Below are positions 1 through 6,490 of a stretch of 12,065 bases of DNA, one piece after another. Positions within the stretch are counted from its first letter, which is position 1, and the number at the start of each line of letters is the position of its first letter. A program made the translations under genes and the position numbers. The DNA lies in assembly GCF_938045225.1 (NCBI RefSeq), contig NZ_CALINL010000009.1, positions 1 to 12,065 of the forward strand, in the 5' to 3' direction. The DNA comes from an uncultured Campylobacter sp. (GTDB lineage Bacteria; Campylobacterota; Campylobacteria; Campylobacterales; Campylobacteraceae). The notes under the pieces are model-generated. The model was given only the letters and a program-made list of their open reading frames with translations. It made no database searches and was not told the origin of the DNA.

Positions 1-320
1 AACACGACAATCCATCCCTTTTCCTTGCTGCCGGTAAACGGAAGGTAATAGCGTTTTTCACCCGTATCCTTCACGTCCGCTTCCCGCAGAATATCGGCTT
101 CGGTCATATTCCGCATCGCAGCAAGCGCGGACAGCGGTTTCATGCCCCGGCGGATTTTTTCCCGCTCATGCGCATCGTCCGCCGCCCAACGGTTCGGACG
201 CATACTCGGTTCGATACCCGTCAGCGACAGGCTCAGGCTTTCATTGCCTTCATCGACATTGGCAGCCTCGCGTACGCCTACGCGCTCTATACCGAACCAA
301 GGCAGGGTTTTGAAGCCATC
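1..320 (-). other. Foreign segment: partial ORF of unrecognised protein, fused in frame to torA
   Basis: From about 320 to the window edge the minus strand encodes an open frame of about 105 codons that does not resemble TorA. Recognisable stretches are PWFGIERVGVREAANVDEGN, ESLSLSLTGIEPSM and GEKRYYLPFTGSKEKGWIVV. Codon use differs sharply from the neighbouring Campylobacter genes: CGG, CTG, GCG and ACC are frequent and the genus-typical AAATTT word is absent until 373. Such codon use suggests a GC-richer proteobacterium, perhaps a Neisseriaceae relative, but this is a guess. I do not recognise the protein; the SLSLSLTGIEPSM part faintly recalls phage tail proteins, which is not enough for a call. 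The frame continuity with torA (codons in the same phase) may be chance. Confidence 0.6.
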
Positions 321-2444
321 TTTGGCGTCTTTTGGATTTATTAAAACCGGCTCTCTACCGCTAACTTCGGCGAAATTTCTGATGATAGAGTTATTTAGCT
401 GACTGTGCAGGCGGTAGCGAGAGTGCGGGCTAACGACGTGTAGCGGGTACTTTTTGCTAGCGTTGCCTAGCCACTCTTTAGGCTCGATCCACGTAGGCAT
501 CGGCGGGCAGTCGGCGTAGTTCATCTTCGCTATCGTCGGCGAGTATATCTCTATCTTGCCCGACGGAGTGCCTAGGCGGTTTTTGGCAGGATTTTCGCGG
601 AAGGCCGCTAGGCGCGTATAAAGCTCGGTTTCCGTGTTGTCTTTTTCAAATCTCACGTAGCCTTTTTCGTAAAATTCCTCAAAACTAGGCATGGTTAAAT
701 TTAGCCCCTTAGCCTGCTCGGCCGCGTCGGCGTAAAATTCCTTCATCCAGCCTAGCTCATCCTTGCCCTCGCTAAATACCTCGCCTCTGCCCCAGCGTTT
801 GCAAATTTGCTCGCAGATCCAAAAGTCGCTCTTGCTTTCGCCCATCGGCTCTATCGCAGGTTTATATGCCACGATGTATTCGCCGGTAGAGCCCGTTTGG
901 TTGATGTCGTTTCTCTCAACCTCTATAGCCACAGGTAGCACGATGTCGCTTAGTCTTGCGGTGCTAGTCCAGTATGGCTCGGCGGTGATAACGGTGTCAA
1001 ATTTACGCCACTGTTTTACGATGTTATTTACGTCCTGATGGCGCGTAAACATCGAGCCTGAGGCCATGTATGCGACCCTCATGTGCGGCAGCTTGATCTT
1101 GGTGCCGTCGTAGTCGATCTCCTTGCCGGGATGCTCTAGCGCCTCGATGCTGCGAGAGGACGGGATAGTGATGTTTTTAGTCGTTTTCCACGGCGCGCCG
1201 TCTACGTTTTCGTACTTCTCATCGATGCGAGTGCTTAGGCCTTTTAGCACCGGAGCGATCTTATCCGTAGCACCCGCAGAGCCGTATCCTAAGCTAAACT
1301 CAAATCCAAGCCCCTCTTTACCCACGTGTCCTAGCATCGCGTTTAGCACCACTAGCGCCCAGAAAGGCTGCTCGCCGTGGTCGGCACGTTGCAGCGCACG
1401 GCCGATCAGTACGGTCGTAGGCTCTTTGGCTAGACGCGTAGCAAACTGCGCTATCGTGCCCGCAGGTACGCCGCAAATTTTGCTCGCCCACTCGATATCT
1501 TTTACGACCTTGTCCTGAGTGCCGAGGAAGTAGTCTTTAAATTTATTAAATCCGACCGTGTATTTTTTGATAAATTCCTCGTCGTAGAGGTTGTTCGTAA
1601 ACAGATAATGGCACATGCCGATGATGAGCGCGGTATCGGTATTTGGGCGCACGATGATGTTTTCGCTGCCGTAGTAGCGCGCGGTGTCGTTTACCATGAC
1701 GTTTACGCTATAGGTTTTGATGCCTGCTTTTTTGAGCTCCTGCATACCTACGTAGCCGTCGTGAGTCGGAGGGACGGATGAGATTTGGTTTGTCACGATA
1801 GGATCTGTGCCCCAAAATACCACGTTTTTAGCATTTTTGACGATAGCTTTCCACTTTGTCGGCGCGTCGTAAACTGCGCTACCGCCTAGCACGTGAGGCA
1901 TGATGACTAGACCCGCTCCGGTCGAATAATCGCCGCTTTCTTCCACGTAGCCGCCTAGTACTTTTAGCATCCTGTGCGCGACAGTACGACCCCAGCTGAC
2001 CTTACCGCTGCCGCCCCACCAGTAGCACTCGCCGTATATCGCCTCGGCGCCGTATTTGTCGAAGTTTTCTTTTAAGGCTTTGGCGGCTAGATCAAGCGCC
2101 GTATCCCAGCTAACGCGCACGAATTCGTCTTTGCCGCGCAGTTCGCTCTTTGCCGCGCCTTTTGCTTTTAGATAGCTTTTGCGCACCATCGGATAGAGTA
2201 CGCGGTTTTCATTCTGCACGGAGTCGGGCAAGCTATAGTTCATCGTATTTGGAAATTTATCGCCCTCAAATTCGCTAACAGAAACGATCTGCGATGAGTT
2301 TAAATTTGCCCAAAACGGGCCGAATCTGTTTGCGCCGAACACTTTTTTGTTATCGAAAATCGTCTGCTTGACGCCCTCTATCCTACTAGCCTGCGCAGCC
2401 GTAGCCGCCAAGGCCGAAAATTTGATGAAATCTCGTCTTTTCAT
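1..2444 (-). CDS. torA: TorA-type molybdopterin S/N-oxide reductase, 3' end replaced by foreign sequence
   Basis: Periplasmic molybdenum bis-MGD enzyme of the DMSO reductase family that reduces TMAO and related N- or S-oxides as terminal electron acceptor. The start ATG at 2444 follows AAGGGAG at 2451-2457. The N-terminus carries a twin-arginine signal (KRRDFIKF, then a short Ala-rich stretch), so export folded with cofactor is expected. Near residue 174 is GDYSTGA, whose Ser is the Mo ligand in TorA/DorA enzymes. Family-like blocks continue (WGTDP, HGEQPFW, SPHSRYRLHSQLNN, REPVLINPKDAK) to about residue 708. Family members are about 820-850 residues, and after DAK one expects a segment like ARGIKDGD; instead unrelated sequence follows from about 320. 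The reading frame stays open to the window edge without a stop, so the last 100-odd residues of the cofactor-binding domain are missing. The monohaem cytochrome upstream is its likely electron donor, as in the C. jejuni Cj0265c/Cj0264c pair. Confidence 0.9.
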   Translation of the reverse strand, partial: MKRRDFIKFSALAATAAQASRIEGVKQTIFDNKKVFGANRFGPFWANLNSSQIVSVSEFEGDKFPNTMNYSLPDSVQNENRVLYPMVRKSYLKAKGAAKSELRGKDEFVRVSWDTALDLAAKALKENFDKYGAEAIYGECYWWGGSGKVSWGRTVAHRMLKVLGGYVEESGDYSTGAGLVIMPHVLGGSAVYDAPTKWKAIVKNAKNVVFWGTDPIVTNQISSVPPTHDGYVGMQELKKAGIKTYSVNVMVNDTARYYGSENIIVRPNTDTALIIGMCHYLFTNNLYDEEFIKKYTVGFNKFKDYFLGTQDKVVKDIEWASKICGVPAGTIAQFATRLAKEPTTVLIGRALQRADHGEQPFWALVVLNAMLGHVGKEGLGFEFSLGYGSAGATDKIAPVLKGLSTRIDEKYENVDGAPWKTTKNITIPSSRSIEALEHPGKEIDYDGTKIKLPHMRVAYMASGSMFTRHQDVNNIVKQWRKFDTVITAEPYWTSTARLSDIVLPVAIEVERNDINQTGSTGEYIVAYKPAIEPMGESKSDFWICEQICKRWGRGEVFSEGKDELGWMKEFYADAAEQAKGLNLTMPSFEEFYEKGYVRFEKDNTETELYTRLAAFRENPAKNRLGTPSGKIEIYSPTIAKMNYADCPPMPTWIEPKEWLGNASKKYPLHVVSPHSRYRLHSQLNNSIIRNFAEVSGREPVLINPKDAKDGFKTLPWFGIERVGVREAANVDEGNESLSLSLTGIEPSMRPNRWAADDAHEREKIRRGMKPLSALAAMRNMTEADILREADVKDTGEKRYYLPFTGSKEKGWIVV

Positions 2445-2788
2445 CGGTTTCTCCCTTATTTTAATTTTCGCAGGAGCAAGCCCCCGCGCCTTGCGCTTGC
2501 AGTCGCGAAGTCGCAGACCCAAGCAAAGCCAAATCGCCGACACTTGCGGCACCGACGCGATTTGGCGACTCGTTTTCCGTTATTTACTTTTAAAACCCAT
2601 ATTTTATTAGCGGCACTCGCTTTCTTATCTAGCGGCTCTTTAGCGAGCAAGACGCCGCAAATTTAAGCCGGTAGCGTTAAATTTGCCGCCGTAAAAATAT
2701 AAAATCCCAAAAATCTAAATTTAAAGAACAAATGTCGCTAAATTTTACATTTCAAGCGACGAGCAAATTTAGCTAACCGCGCAGAGCC
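2445..2788 (-). other. Structured 344-bp spacer between cytochrome and torA
   Basis: No convincing gene. The torA-proximal half is GC-rich and holds several inverted repeats: GCAAGC/GCTTGC at 2476-2481 and 2495-2500; a perfect 10-bp pair GCCAAATCGC/GCGATTTGGC at 2528-2537 and 2557-2566; CTCGCT/AGCGAG at 2616-2621 and 2642-2647; and GCAAATTT/AAATTTGC at 2657-2664 and 2679-2686. The torA ribosome site AAGGGAG lies at 2451-2457. A 64-codon open frame (2650-2456) looks non-coding: it is rich in Arg, Lys and Ala from repeats and has no good ribosome site. The hairpins could stop or slow transcription, or protect the upstream cytochrome message; I cannot tell which. Confidence 0.5.
2528..2566. repeat. 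10-bp perfect inverted repeat in the torA leader
   Basis: Arms GCCAAATCGC (2528-2537) and GCGATTTGGC (2557-2566) are exact reverse complements with a 19-nt spacer. It sits about 84-122 nt upstream of the torA start. No U-run follows on the minus strand, so it is not a textbook terminator; a message-processing or regulatory role is possible but unproven. Confidence 0.6.
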
Positions 2789-3364
2789 CTATTCTGCGTC
2801 TTTTGCGTTATGCTGCAGGTATTTTACTATCAAATTTAGCTCCGTCTCCTCTAGCGAGACGTAGTTCGTATCGATCATCGACTGTAAATTTGCCGGCCAC
2901 TGAGCCGCCGTAAAGCTGTTTGGCTCGTGCAAGCGGTGGCACGCCGAGCAGGTCTCCTCGTACTTTTGCTGAGCCTGTTTGTATAGCGCGTTTGCGTCGC
3001 TACCTAGCGCGTCTGCGGCGACTTCGTACGTGCCCTCGACCTCATACCAAAGCTCGCCGTAGTCGTCCTCGACCTCTTTTATTTTCTTAAAATTCGCCTC
3101 GCTCTCGGCATCAAAAACCGTGAAAATCTCGGCATTTTTGACGCTTCGCTGTATCTGAGCCAGGTAGTTTGCCGAAACGGCGCCTTTTACCTTGATTTTA
3201 GCCTTTGCGCCGTCTTTGGAGACAACCTCGACCGGCGTTAAAACCTCGATCTTGCCTACCTTTTTACCGCCTAGCGATATATCGGTCGTATTTGTTAAAA
3301 CCTCGGCGTTTAAGCCTATCGCCGCCGCACAGGCCGCGATCAAAACGAATTTAAAACTTTTCAT
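2789..3364 (-). CDS. Periplasmic monohaem c-type cytochrome, likely electron donor to TorA
   Basis: 191-residue exported cytochrome c. Residues 1-20 form a Sec signal (Lys near the start, hydrophobic LIAACAAAIG core, cleavage expected after LNA). Residues about 24-118 form a beta-rich domain with an SH3-like look (SLGGKKVGKIEVL, AKIKVKG). The C-terminal part has a single haem site C139-S-A-C142-H143, followed by AQWPANLQSM, where Met163 is a candidate distal ligand. This C-terminal layout recalls the last haem domain of TorC cytochromes. AAGGAAG lies a few bases before the ATG. Position just upstream of torA matches the C. jejuni Cj0265c-Cj0264c arrangement, where the cytochrome passes electrons to the molybdoenzyme, so the same role is inferred. 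The 344-bp gap to torA is unusually long for an operon. A striking inverted repeat lies in its promoter region. Confidence 0.88.
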   Translation of the reverse strand: MKSFKFVLIAACAAAIGLNAEVLTNTTDISLGGKKVGKIEVLTPVEVVSKDGAKAKIKVKGAVSANYLAQIQRSVKNAEIFTVFDAESEANFKKIKEVEDDYGELWYEVEGTYEVAADALGSDANALYKQAQQKYEETCSACHRLHEPNSFTAAQWPANLQSMIDTNYVSLEETELNLIVKYLQHNAKDAE

Positions 3365-3389
3365 CGCACTTCCTTAAGAAAAATTATTA

Positions 3390-3424
3390 ATGTAATTTTA
3401 TAAATTTACGGCTTAAAATTACAT
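3390..3424 (-). promoter_or_regulatory. Operator-like inverted repeat and promoter region for cytochrome/torA
   Basis: ATGTAATTTTA (3390-3400) and TAAAATTACAT (3414-3424) are exact 11-bp reverse complements separated by 13 nt, spanning 26-60 nt before the cytochrome ATG. Two AT-rich -10 candidates lie in or beside it on the minus strand: TATAAA inside the repeat and TATAAC just upstream of it. A dimeric repressor or response regulator bound here would cover the promoter or transcript start. In C. jejuni the RacRS two-component system controls the equivalent genes, so a RacR-type site is one possibility. No regulator is encoded in this window. Confidence 0.5.
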
Positions 3425-3484
3425 CGTTATATTTTATTACGAAGCGGATTTTGTATATTAAAAGAGTAAAATTTGAAGTAATAG

Positions 3485-3529
3485 CGCGGCAAACCGGGCC
3501 GAATTTGAGCTTTGCCCAAATTTGCCGCG
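3485..3529 (-). terminator. Hairpin downstream of luxS
   Basis: CGCGGCAAA (3485-3493) pairs exactly with TTTGCCGCG (3521-3529), and inside it GGGC (3496-3499) can pair with GCCC (3514-3517). It begins about 43 nt after the luxS stop and precedes the cytochrome promoter. The long GC-containing stem would suit the end of the luxS transcript, but no U-run follows it directly, so classic intrinsic termination is uncertain. Confidence 0.4.
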
Positions 3530-3571
3530 AGAGCAAAAGCCGCACGAGCGGTGGCTAAATTTAAAGAGCGA

Positions 3572-4087
3572 TCAGTGCTTTTTAAGCCCCATCGCAGCGA
3601 CGTCTAGCGCGATTTGCTCGTTGTTTATCGTGATTAGTCCGCGCTCTAAAATTTTACTCGCGATCGCATGCGCCTCATCAAGCGAATGCATTTTATACGT
3701 GCCGCACTGATACTTGTTTAGCTCGGGGATGTCTTCTTGACTTTTGACGCCCAGGATATCCTTCATCGACGCCGTCCACGCGGCCTTGACCGCCTCCTCG
3801 CTCGGCACGCCGATCACGCTCATATAAAAGCCCGTTCTGCAGCCCATCGGCGAGATATCGATGATTTCAACGCCCTTGCCGTTTAGATGATCTCGCATAA
3901 AGCCCGCAAATAGGTGCTCCAGCGTATGGATGCCTTTTTCTGGCAAAATTTCTTCGTTCGGCTTGCAAAAACGCAAATCAAACACGCTTATATCGTCGCC
4001 TTTTGGCGTTTTCATCGTCTTTGCTAGGCGCACGCCGGGCGCGTTCATCCTCACGTGATCGACGCAAAAACTATCTAGTAGAGGCAT
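3572..4087 (-). CDS. luxS: S-ribosylhomocysteine lyase (AI-2 synthase)
   Basis: Cytosolic metalloenzyme that splits S-ribosylhomocysteine into homocysteine and DPD, the precursor of the autoinducer AI-2, in the activated methyl cycle after Pfs. At 171 residues it is full length. All key residues are visible: the metal site H54-T-L-E-H58 with the general base Glu57, the third metal ligand Cys128 (YQCGTYKMHSL), and the catalytic Cys83 in SPMGCRTGFY. The N-terminus (MPLLDSFCVDH) and DLRFCKPN block are typical. AAGGAGA at 4092-4098 fixes the start. It is followed by a hairpin and is separate from the cytochrome gene, so probably monocistronic. A SAM-dependent methyltransferase gene lies just upstream, which may be meaningful because methyl transfer from SAM feeds this cycle, but adjacency alone does not prove a link. 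Confidence 0.97.
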   Translation of the reverse strand: MPLLDSFCVDHVRMNAPGVRLAKTMKTPKGDDISVFDLRFCKPNEEILPEKGIHTLEHLFAGFMRDHLNGKGVEIIDISPMGCRTGFYMSVIGVPSEEAVKAAWTASMKDILGVKSQEDIPELNKYQCGTYKMHSLDEAHAIASKILERGLITINNEQIALDVAAMGLKKH

Positions 4088-4146
4088 ATTTTCTCCTTAT
4101 TTTTAACATAAATTCGGCGTGATTTTAGCTAAATTTTTATTAGCCA

Positions 4147-4188
4147 CGGCTTGATTTAAATTTGCATTTATGCAAATTTACTAAGCCG
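4147..4188. terminator. Long hairpin between methyltransferase and luxS
   Basis: TAAATTTGCA (4157-4166) and TGCAAATTTA (4171-4180) are exact 10-bp reverse complements around a 4-nt loop. Outside them CGGCTT (4147-4152) pairs with AAGCCG (4183-4188), giving about 16 bp in total with a small internal loop. It lies about 60 nt after the displaced methyltransferase stop and 60-100 nt before luxS. Best read as the end of the upstream transcript; there is no immediate U-run on the minus strand, so an element of the luxS leader remains possible. Confidence 0.5.
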
Positions 4189-4245
4189 ATAGCCAAAAAA
4201 CGCAACCATAAGAGCGGTAGCTTTGGTTAATTTTTAGCCGATCAT

Positions 4246-4389
4246 CTACTTATTCGTATGCCAAAATGCTAGCGAGCCTGGATTCATCGGATCTTGAGAG
4301 AGTCCGATATCGGCGATCGCATCGTCTATAGCGATAACGTTTCGTCTTGCAGCATTAAAGAAAGTCTCGGCAAAATTTAGCCTTGGGCT
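4246..4389 (-). pseudogene. Displaced C-terminal tail of the methyltransferase (-1 frame)
   Basis: Directly after the methyltransferase stop, the -1 frame is open from 4389 and encodes SPRLNFAETFFNAARRNVIA, then DDAIADIGLSQDPMNPGSLA and FWHTNK, ending at TAG 4248-4246. This has the composition and codon use of a real Campylobacter coding tail, and endings like NPGSLAFWHTNK recall other SAM methyltransferases. Restoring one A in the AAA at 4389-4391 would join the frames into a 291-residue protein. There is no start codon with a ribosome site of its own. The lesion may be a true mutation, a sequencing error, or less likely a recoding site. Confidence 0.65.
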
Positions 4390-5120
4390 TTAAAAAATTC
4401 TCTTTGTCTCGTGCTAACGGCGTCGTTCGCTCCTTCTATCTGGAATCCAAACGGCTCTAGATGAGCGCAGCGCACGAAGTCGGCGGCATTTGCCACTACG
4501 TCAAACCATTGCGGCGGGATCTCTTTAACCTGCTCGATAGAGTGGCAGGTAAAAACAAAGGCCTTTTTACCTAAATCCAACCCTTCAAGACTAGGCTCTA
4601 GGTGATTAAAATGGAAAAACTTAGCATTCATTTTAGGCGTCGCAGCTGCTAGTTTGCTAGCGATTTCCACGCCGCTTTGCGTAAATTCTCCGCCAAAATA
4701 CCGCACATCCGTCGGCCCGCCTCTATAAAAAATTTCAATCAAATTTCGACCGTATCCGCAGCCAAGCTCTACAATACTATCGTAAGGCCCCGTCTCGTCG
4801 ATGATATCGATCAGCATATCGTAAAAGTTAAACGACGAGTGAAAAGGTACGATTAGCTCAGCCCCCTGTCTAGTGCTAAGCCTGGCAATCGGGATTTCGA
4901 CGAATCTTAAAACATTCGTGCTAAAAAGCTTTCGCTTCTCCCAAACCATTTCGTTTGTAACGTTATCCAAACTTAGCTCACTTAGCCGCTCTTTTTTTTC
5001 CAGCATTTTTACGGCTTGATAGCTATTGAGTCCATTTTTTAGGCACTCATCCATAAATTTAGCCCTTGTCGCCCATGCCTTTTCGTAAAAGTTTTGCCAA
5101 TACTCCTCTTGATACGCCAT
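4377..5120 (-). CDS. SAM-dependent methyltransferase, probably frameshifted near its end
   Basis: Class I methyltransferase-like protein, 247 residues as read. The SAM-binding motif I is VELGCGYGRN at about residues 117-126, followed by a segment with the expected acidic end of the second strand (VRYFGGEFT) and a later strand FVFTCHSIEQVKE. The N-terminal 100 residues (MAYQEEYWQNFYEKAW...) are a helical cap of unknown specificity. The ATG at 5120 follows AGGAGA, and TAGAAT at 5156-5151 is a possible -10. The stop at 4379-4377 comes just after QREFFKAQG, but coding sequence clearly continues in the -1 frame to 4246, so the ancestral protein was about 291 residues. The Rossmann core is upstream of the lesion, so activity might survive. 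The substrate is unknown; sugar, lipid and small-molecule methylation are all possible. Confidence 0.75.
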   Translation of the reverse strand: MAYQEEYWQNFYEKAWATRAKFMDECLKNGLNSYQAVKMLEKKERLSELSLDNVTNEMVWEKRKLFSTNVLRFVEIPIARLSTRQGAELIVPFHSSFNFYDMLIDIIDETGPYDSIVELGCGYGRNLIEIFYRGGPTDVRYFGGEFTQSGVEIASKLAAATPKMNAKFFHFNHLEPSLEGLDLGKKAFVFTCHSIEQVKEIPPQWFDVVANAADFVRCAHLEPFGFQIEGANDAVSTRQREFFKAQG

Positions 5121-5228
5121 ATTTTCTCCTAAATTTAAAAAATAAATTTAATTCTACCTTTAAGATTTTAAAGAAAACTGAAATTTAAAAGATTCGATTT
5201 TAGTGATTAGATTGAGTTTGTTTGGGGT

Positions 5229-5251
5229 TAAAAATCGGGCAAAAAGCCCGA
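5229..5251 (-). terminator. Intrinsic terminator of the flavodoxin operon
   Basis: On the minus strand TCGGGC-TTTTT-GCCCGA (5251-5235) forms a perfect 6-bp GC-rich stem with a 5-nt loop and is followed at once by TTTTTAA. It starts 16 nt after the fldA stop. This is the clearest intrinsic terminator in the window and separates the flavodoxin operon from the methyltransferase. Confidence 0.88.
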
Positions 5252-5267
5252 CTAAAAGTATTAAATT

Positions 5268-5759
5268 TTAAGCAAAATGAGGTTTGATCTGCTCTATCCA
5301 AGCGCTGATTCTAGGCTCGGTTTTTTCGCTTTCGTTGTCCGCATCAAGTGGCAGACCGACGAATTTACCGTCTCTTACGGCTTCTGATTCGTCAAATTTA
5401 TATCCATCCACAGATACTGCGCCAACGACGTTTGCGCCAGCTTTTACGACCTCGTCGTATAGCTTGCCCATCGCGCCGCAAAAGCTATCTGCATAGCTCT
5501 CGGCATCGCCCGTGCCAAATATCGCGACTGTCTTTCCGCTAAGCTTTAGTCCGCCAAAATCAAACGCGTCCCAGTCGTCTTGCAAGTCGCCCGTACCCCA
5601 GGTTGAAACGCCCAAAATCAGCTTGTCAAAGCCGTTTAGTTTAGTCGCGTCGCAGTTTGCTACGTTTAAAAGCTCGTTTTCTAGCCCTAAATTCTCGGCT
5701 AAAAAGCTCGCCGCCTCTTCAGTATTTCCCATACTGCTTCCAAAAATGATACCTATCAT
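5268..5759 (-). CDS. fldA: Flavodoxin, long-chain type
   Basis: Small FMN protein that carries low-potential electrons in the cytosol; in epsilonproteobacteria it accepts electrons from pyruvate or 2-oxoglutarate:acceptor oxidoreductases. The FMN phosphate loop is GSSMGNT (residues 7-13), the first isoalloxazine loop is STWGTGD (52-58, Trp54 a probable stacking residue) and the second is GTGDAESYADSFCGAM (82-97, with Tyr89). The insertion splitting the last strand (about 117-145) places it with long-chain flavodoxins, and 163 residues is full length. AAAGGAAA precedes the ATG. It is the last gene of a three-gene unit, 11 bp after the unknown 238-aa gene, and is followed by a strong terminator. 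The Fur-box-like site at the operon start suggests induction under low iron, as flavodoxin can replace ferredoxin. Confidence 0.95.
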   Translation of the reverse strand: MIGIIFGSSMGNTEEAASFLAENLGLENELLNVANCDATKLNGFDKLILGVSTWGTGDLQDDWDAFDFGGLKLSGKTVAIFGTGDAESYADSFCGAMGKLYDEVVKAGANVVGAVSVDGYKFDESEAVRDGKFVGLPLDADNESEKTEPRISAWIEQIKPHFA

Positions 5760-5770
5760 TTAAATTTCCT

Positions 5771-6487
5771 TTAAAAAATATGATGACTTATCGTGTAGGG
5801 CACCAGTCGCAGCAATCCGCCGCGTCCGCACTCCCGTCTTACCTCGATGTAGCGCGAGAAATTCGCATTTCTCGGAGCTACGATAAACATCCTGTCAAAC
5901 TCCCCGCCGTTAAGCGCCTCAAAGCCCCTAGCGATCTCGCAGTTAGCCAGATGAAACCGCTCTTTTGTTATCTCTTTAAAGCAAGGCATAACGCCGAAAA
6001 GCTTGCGCCCGCCCTGCTCTGCAAAGATAATCCCGTCTTGAAAATAAACGTTTTTATCAAAATGTTTGGCGCGTATTTTATCATAAACAAACTGAGAAAA
6101 CATTATGTCTGCGTCAAAACATATTCCGTTTTGGGATTTTAGCATGAGTATAAGCCTCGCGGCCGGGTGCTTGGGTGAGACAGCTAGCGGCGGGACGGCG
6201 TCAAATTTGCCTGATTTGTAGGCGCAGATAACGGCGTTTGAGGCGATACAAAAGCTTGAAATTTTACTTCGGCTAGGATTTTTAAAAGCACACAGATCTT
6301 CGATGCGCTTTAGAAAAATTTCCTCCAAATTTAAGCCCGAATACGCATAAACTAGAGGGATTTTTAGCTCGCGACCTGCGCAACAGTTGTATAAATTTAT
6401 AAAAATTCGGGCTTTATTTACCGCGTCAAGCCCTAAAAAAATACTTGGAGTTATTTCTCCAATACCTGATAAAAAGCCGAATTTCAT
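5771..6487 (-). CDS. Uncharacterised protein in the flavodoxin operon
   Basis: A 238-residue protein that I do not recognise as a named family. It has no signal peptide or membrane segment and appears soluble. It has scattered Cys (CC near residue 35 in LYNCCAG, and others around 69, 79, 86, 122) without a clear metal-binding spacing, and a basic, Arg-rich C-terminus. The start ATG lies directly after the TAA-TAG that ends the DUF2325 gene, a 3-bp gap suggesting translational coupling; fldA begins 11 bp after its stop. The position between a DUF2325 gene and fldA matches Cj1383c of C. jejuni (Cj1384c-Cj1383c-fldA order), so it is probably the same conserved family. A role in iron-limited or redox metabolism is suggested only by this company. 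Confidence 0.8.
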   Translation of the reverse strand: MKFGFLSGIGEITPSIFLGLDAVNKARIFINLYNCCAGRELKIPLVYAYSGLNLEEIFLKRIEDLCAFKNPSRSKISSFCIASNAVICAYKSGKFDAVPPLAVSPKHPAARLILMLKSQNGICFDADIMFSQFVYDKIRAKHFDKNVYFQDGIIFAEQGGRKLFGVMPCFKEITKERFHLANCEIARGFEALNGGEFDRMFIVAPRNANFSRYIEVRRECGRGGLLRLVPYTISHHIF

Positions 6488-6490
6488 CTA

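Noticed and set aside
1..2444. A genuine TorA-unknown fusion protein
   Set aside because: The frame is continuous, but the join removes an essential part of the cofactor-binding domain and coincides with a sharp change of codon use; a chimera with one-in-three chance of phase agreement is simpler.
2456..2650. 64-codon open frame between cytochrome and torA
   Set aside because: Low-complexity Arg/Lys/Ala composition produced by hairpin DNA, no ribosome site, and no recognisable domain; it also runs into the torA ribosome site.
4389..4397. Programmed -1 ribosomal frameshift in the methyltransferase
   Set aside because: TTTTTTAAA in this phase does not allow both tRNAs to re-pair (Lys would face UAA), and no clear downstream stimulatory structure was seen.
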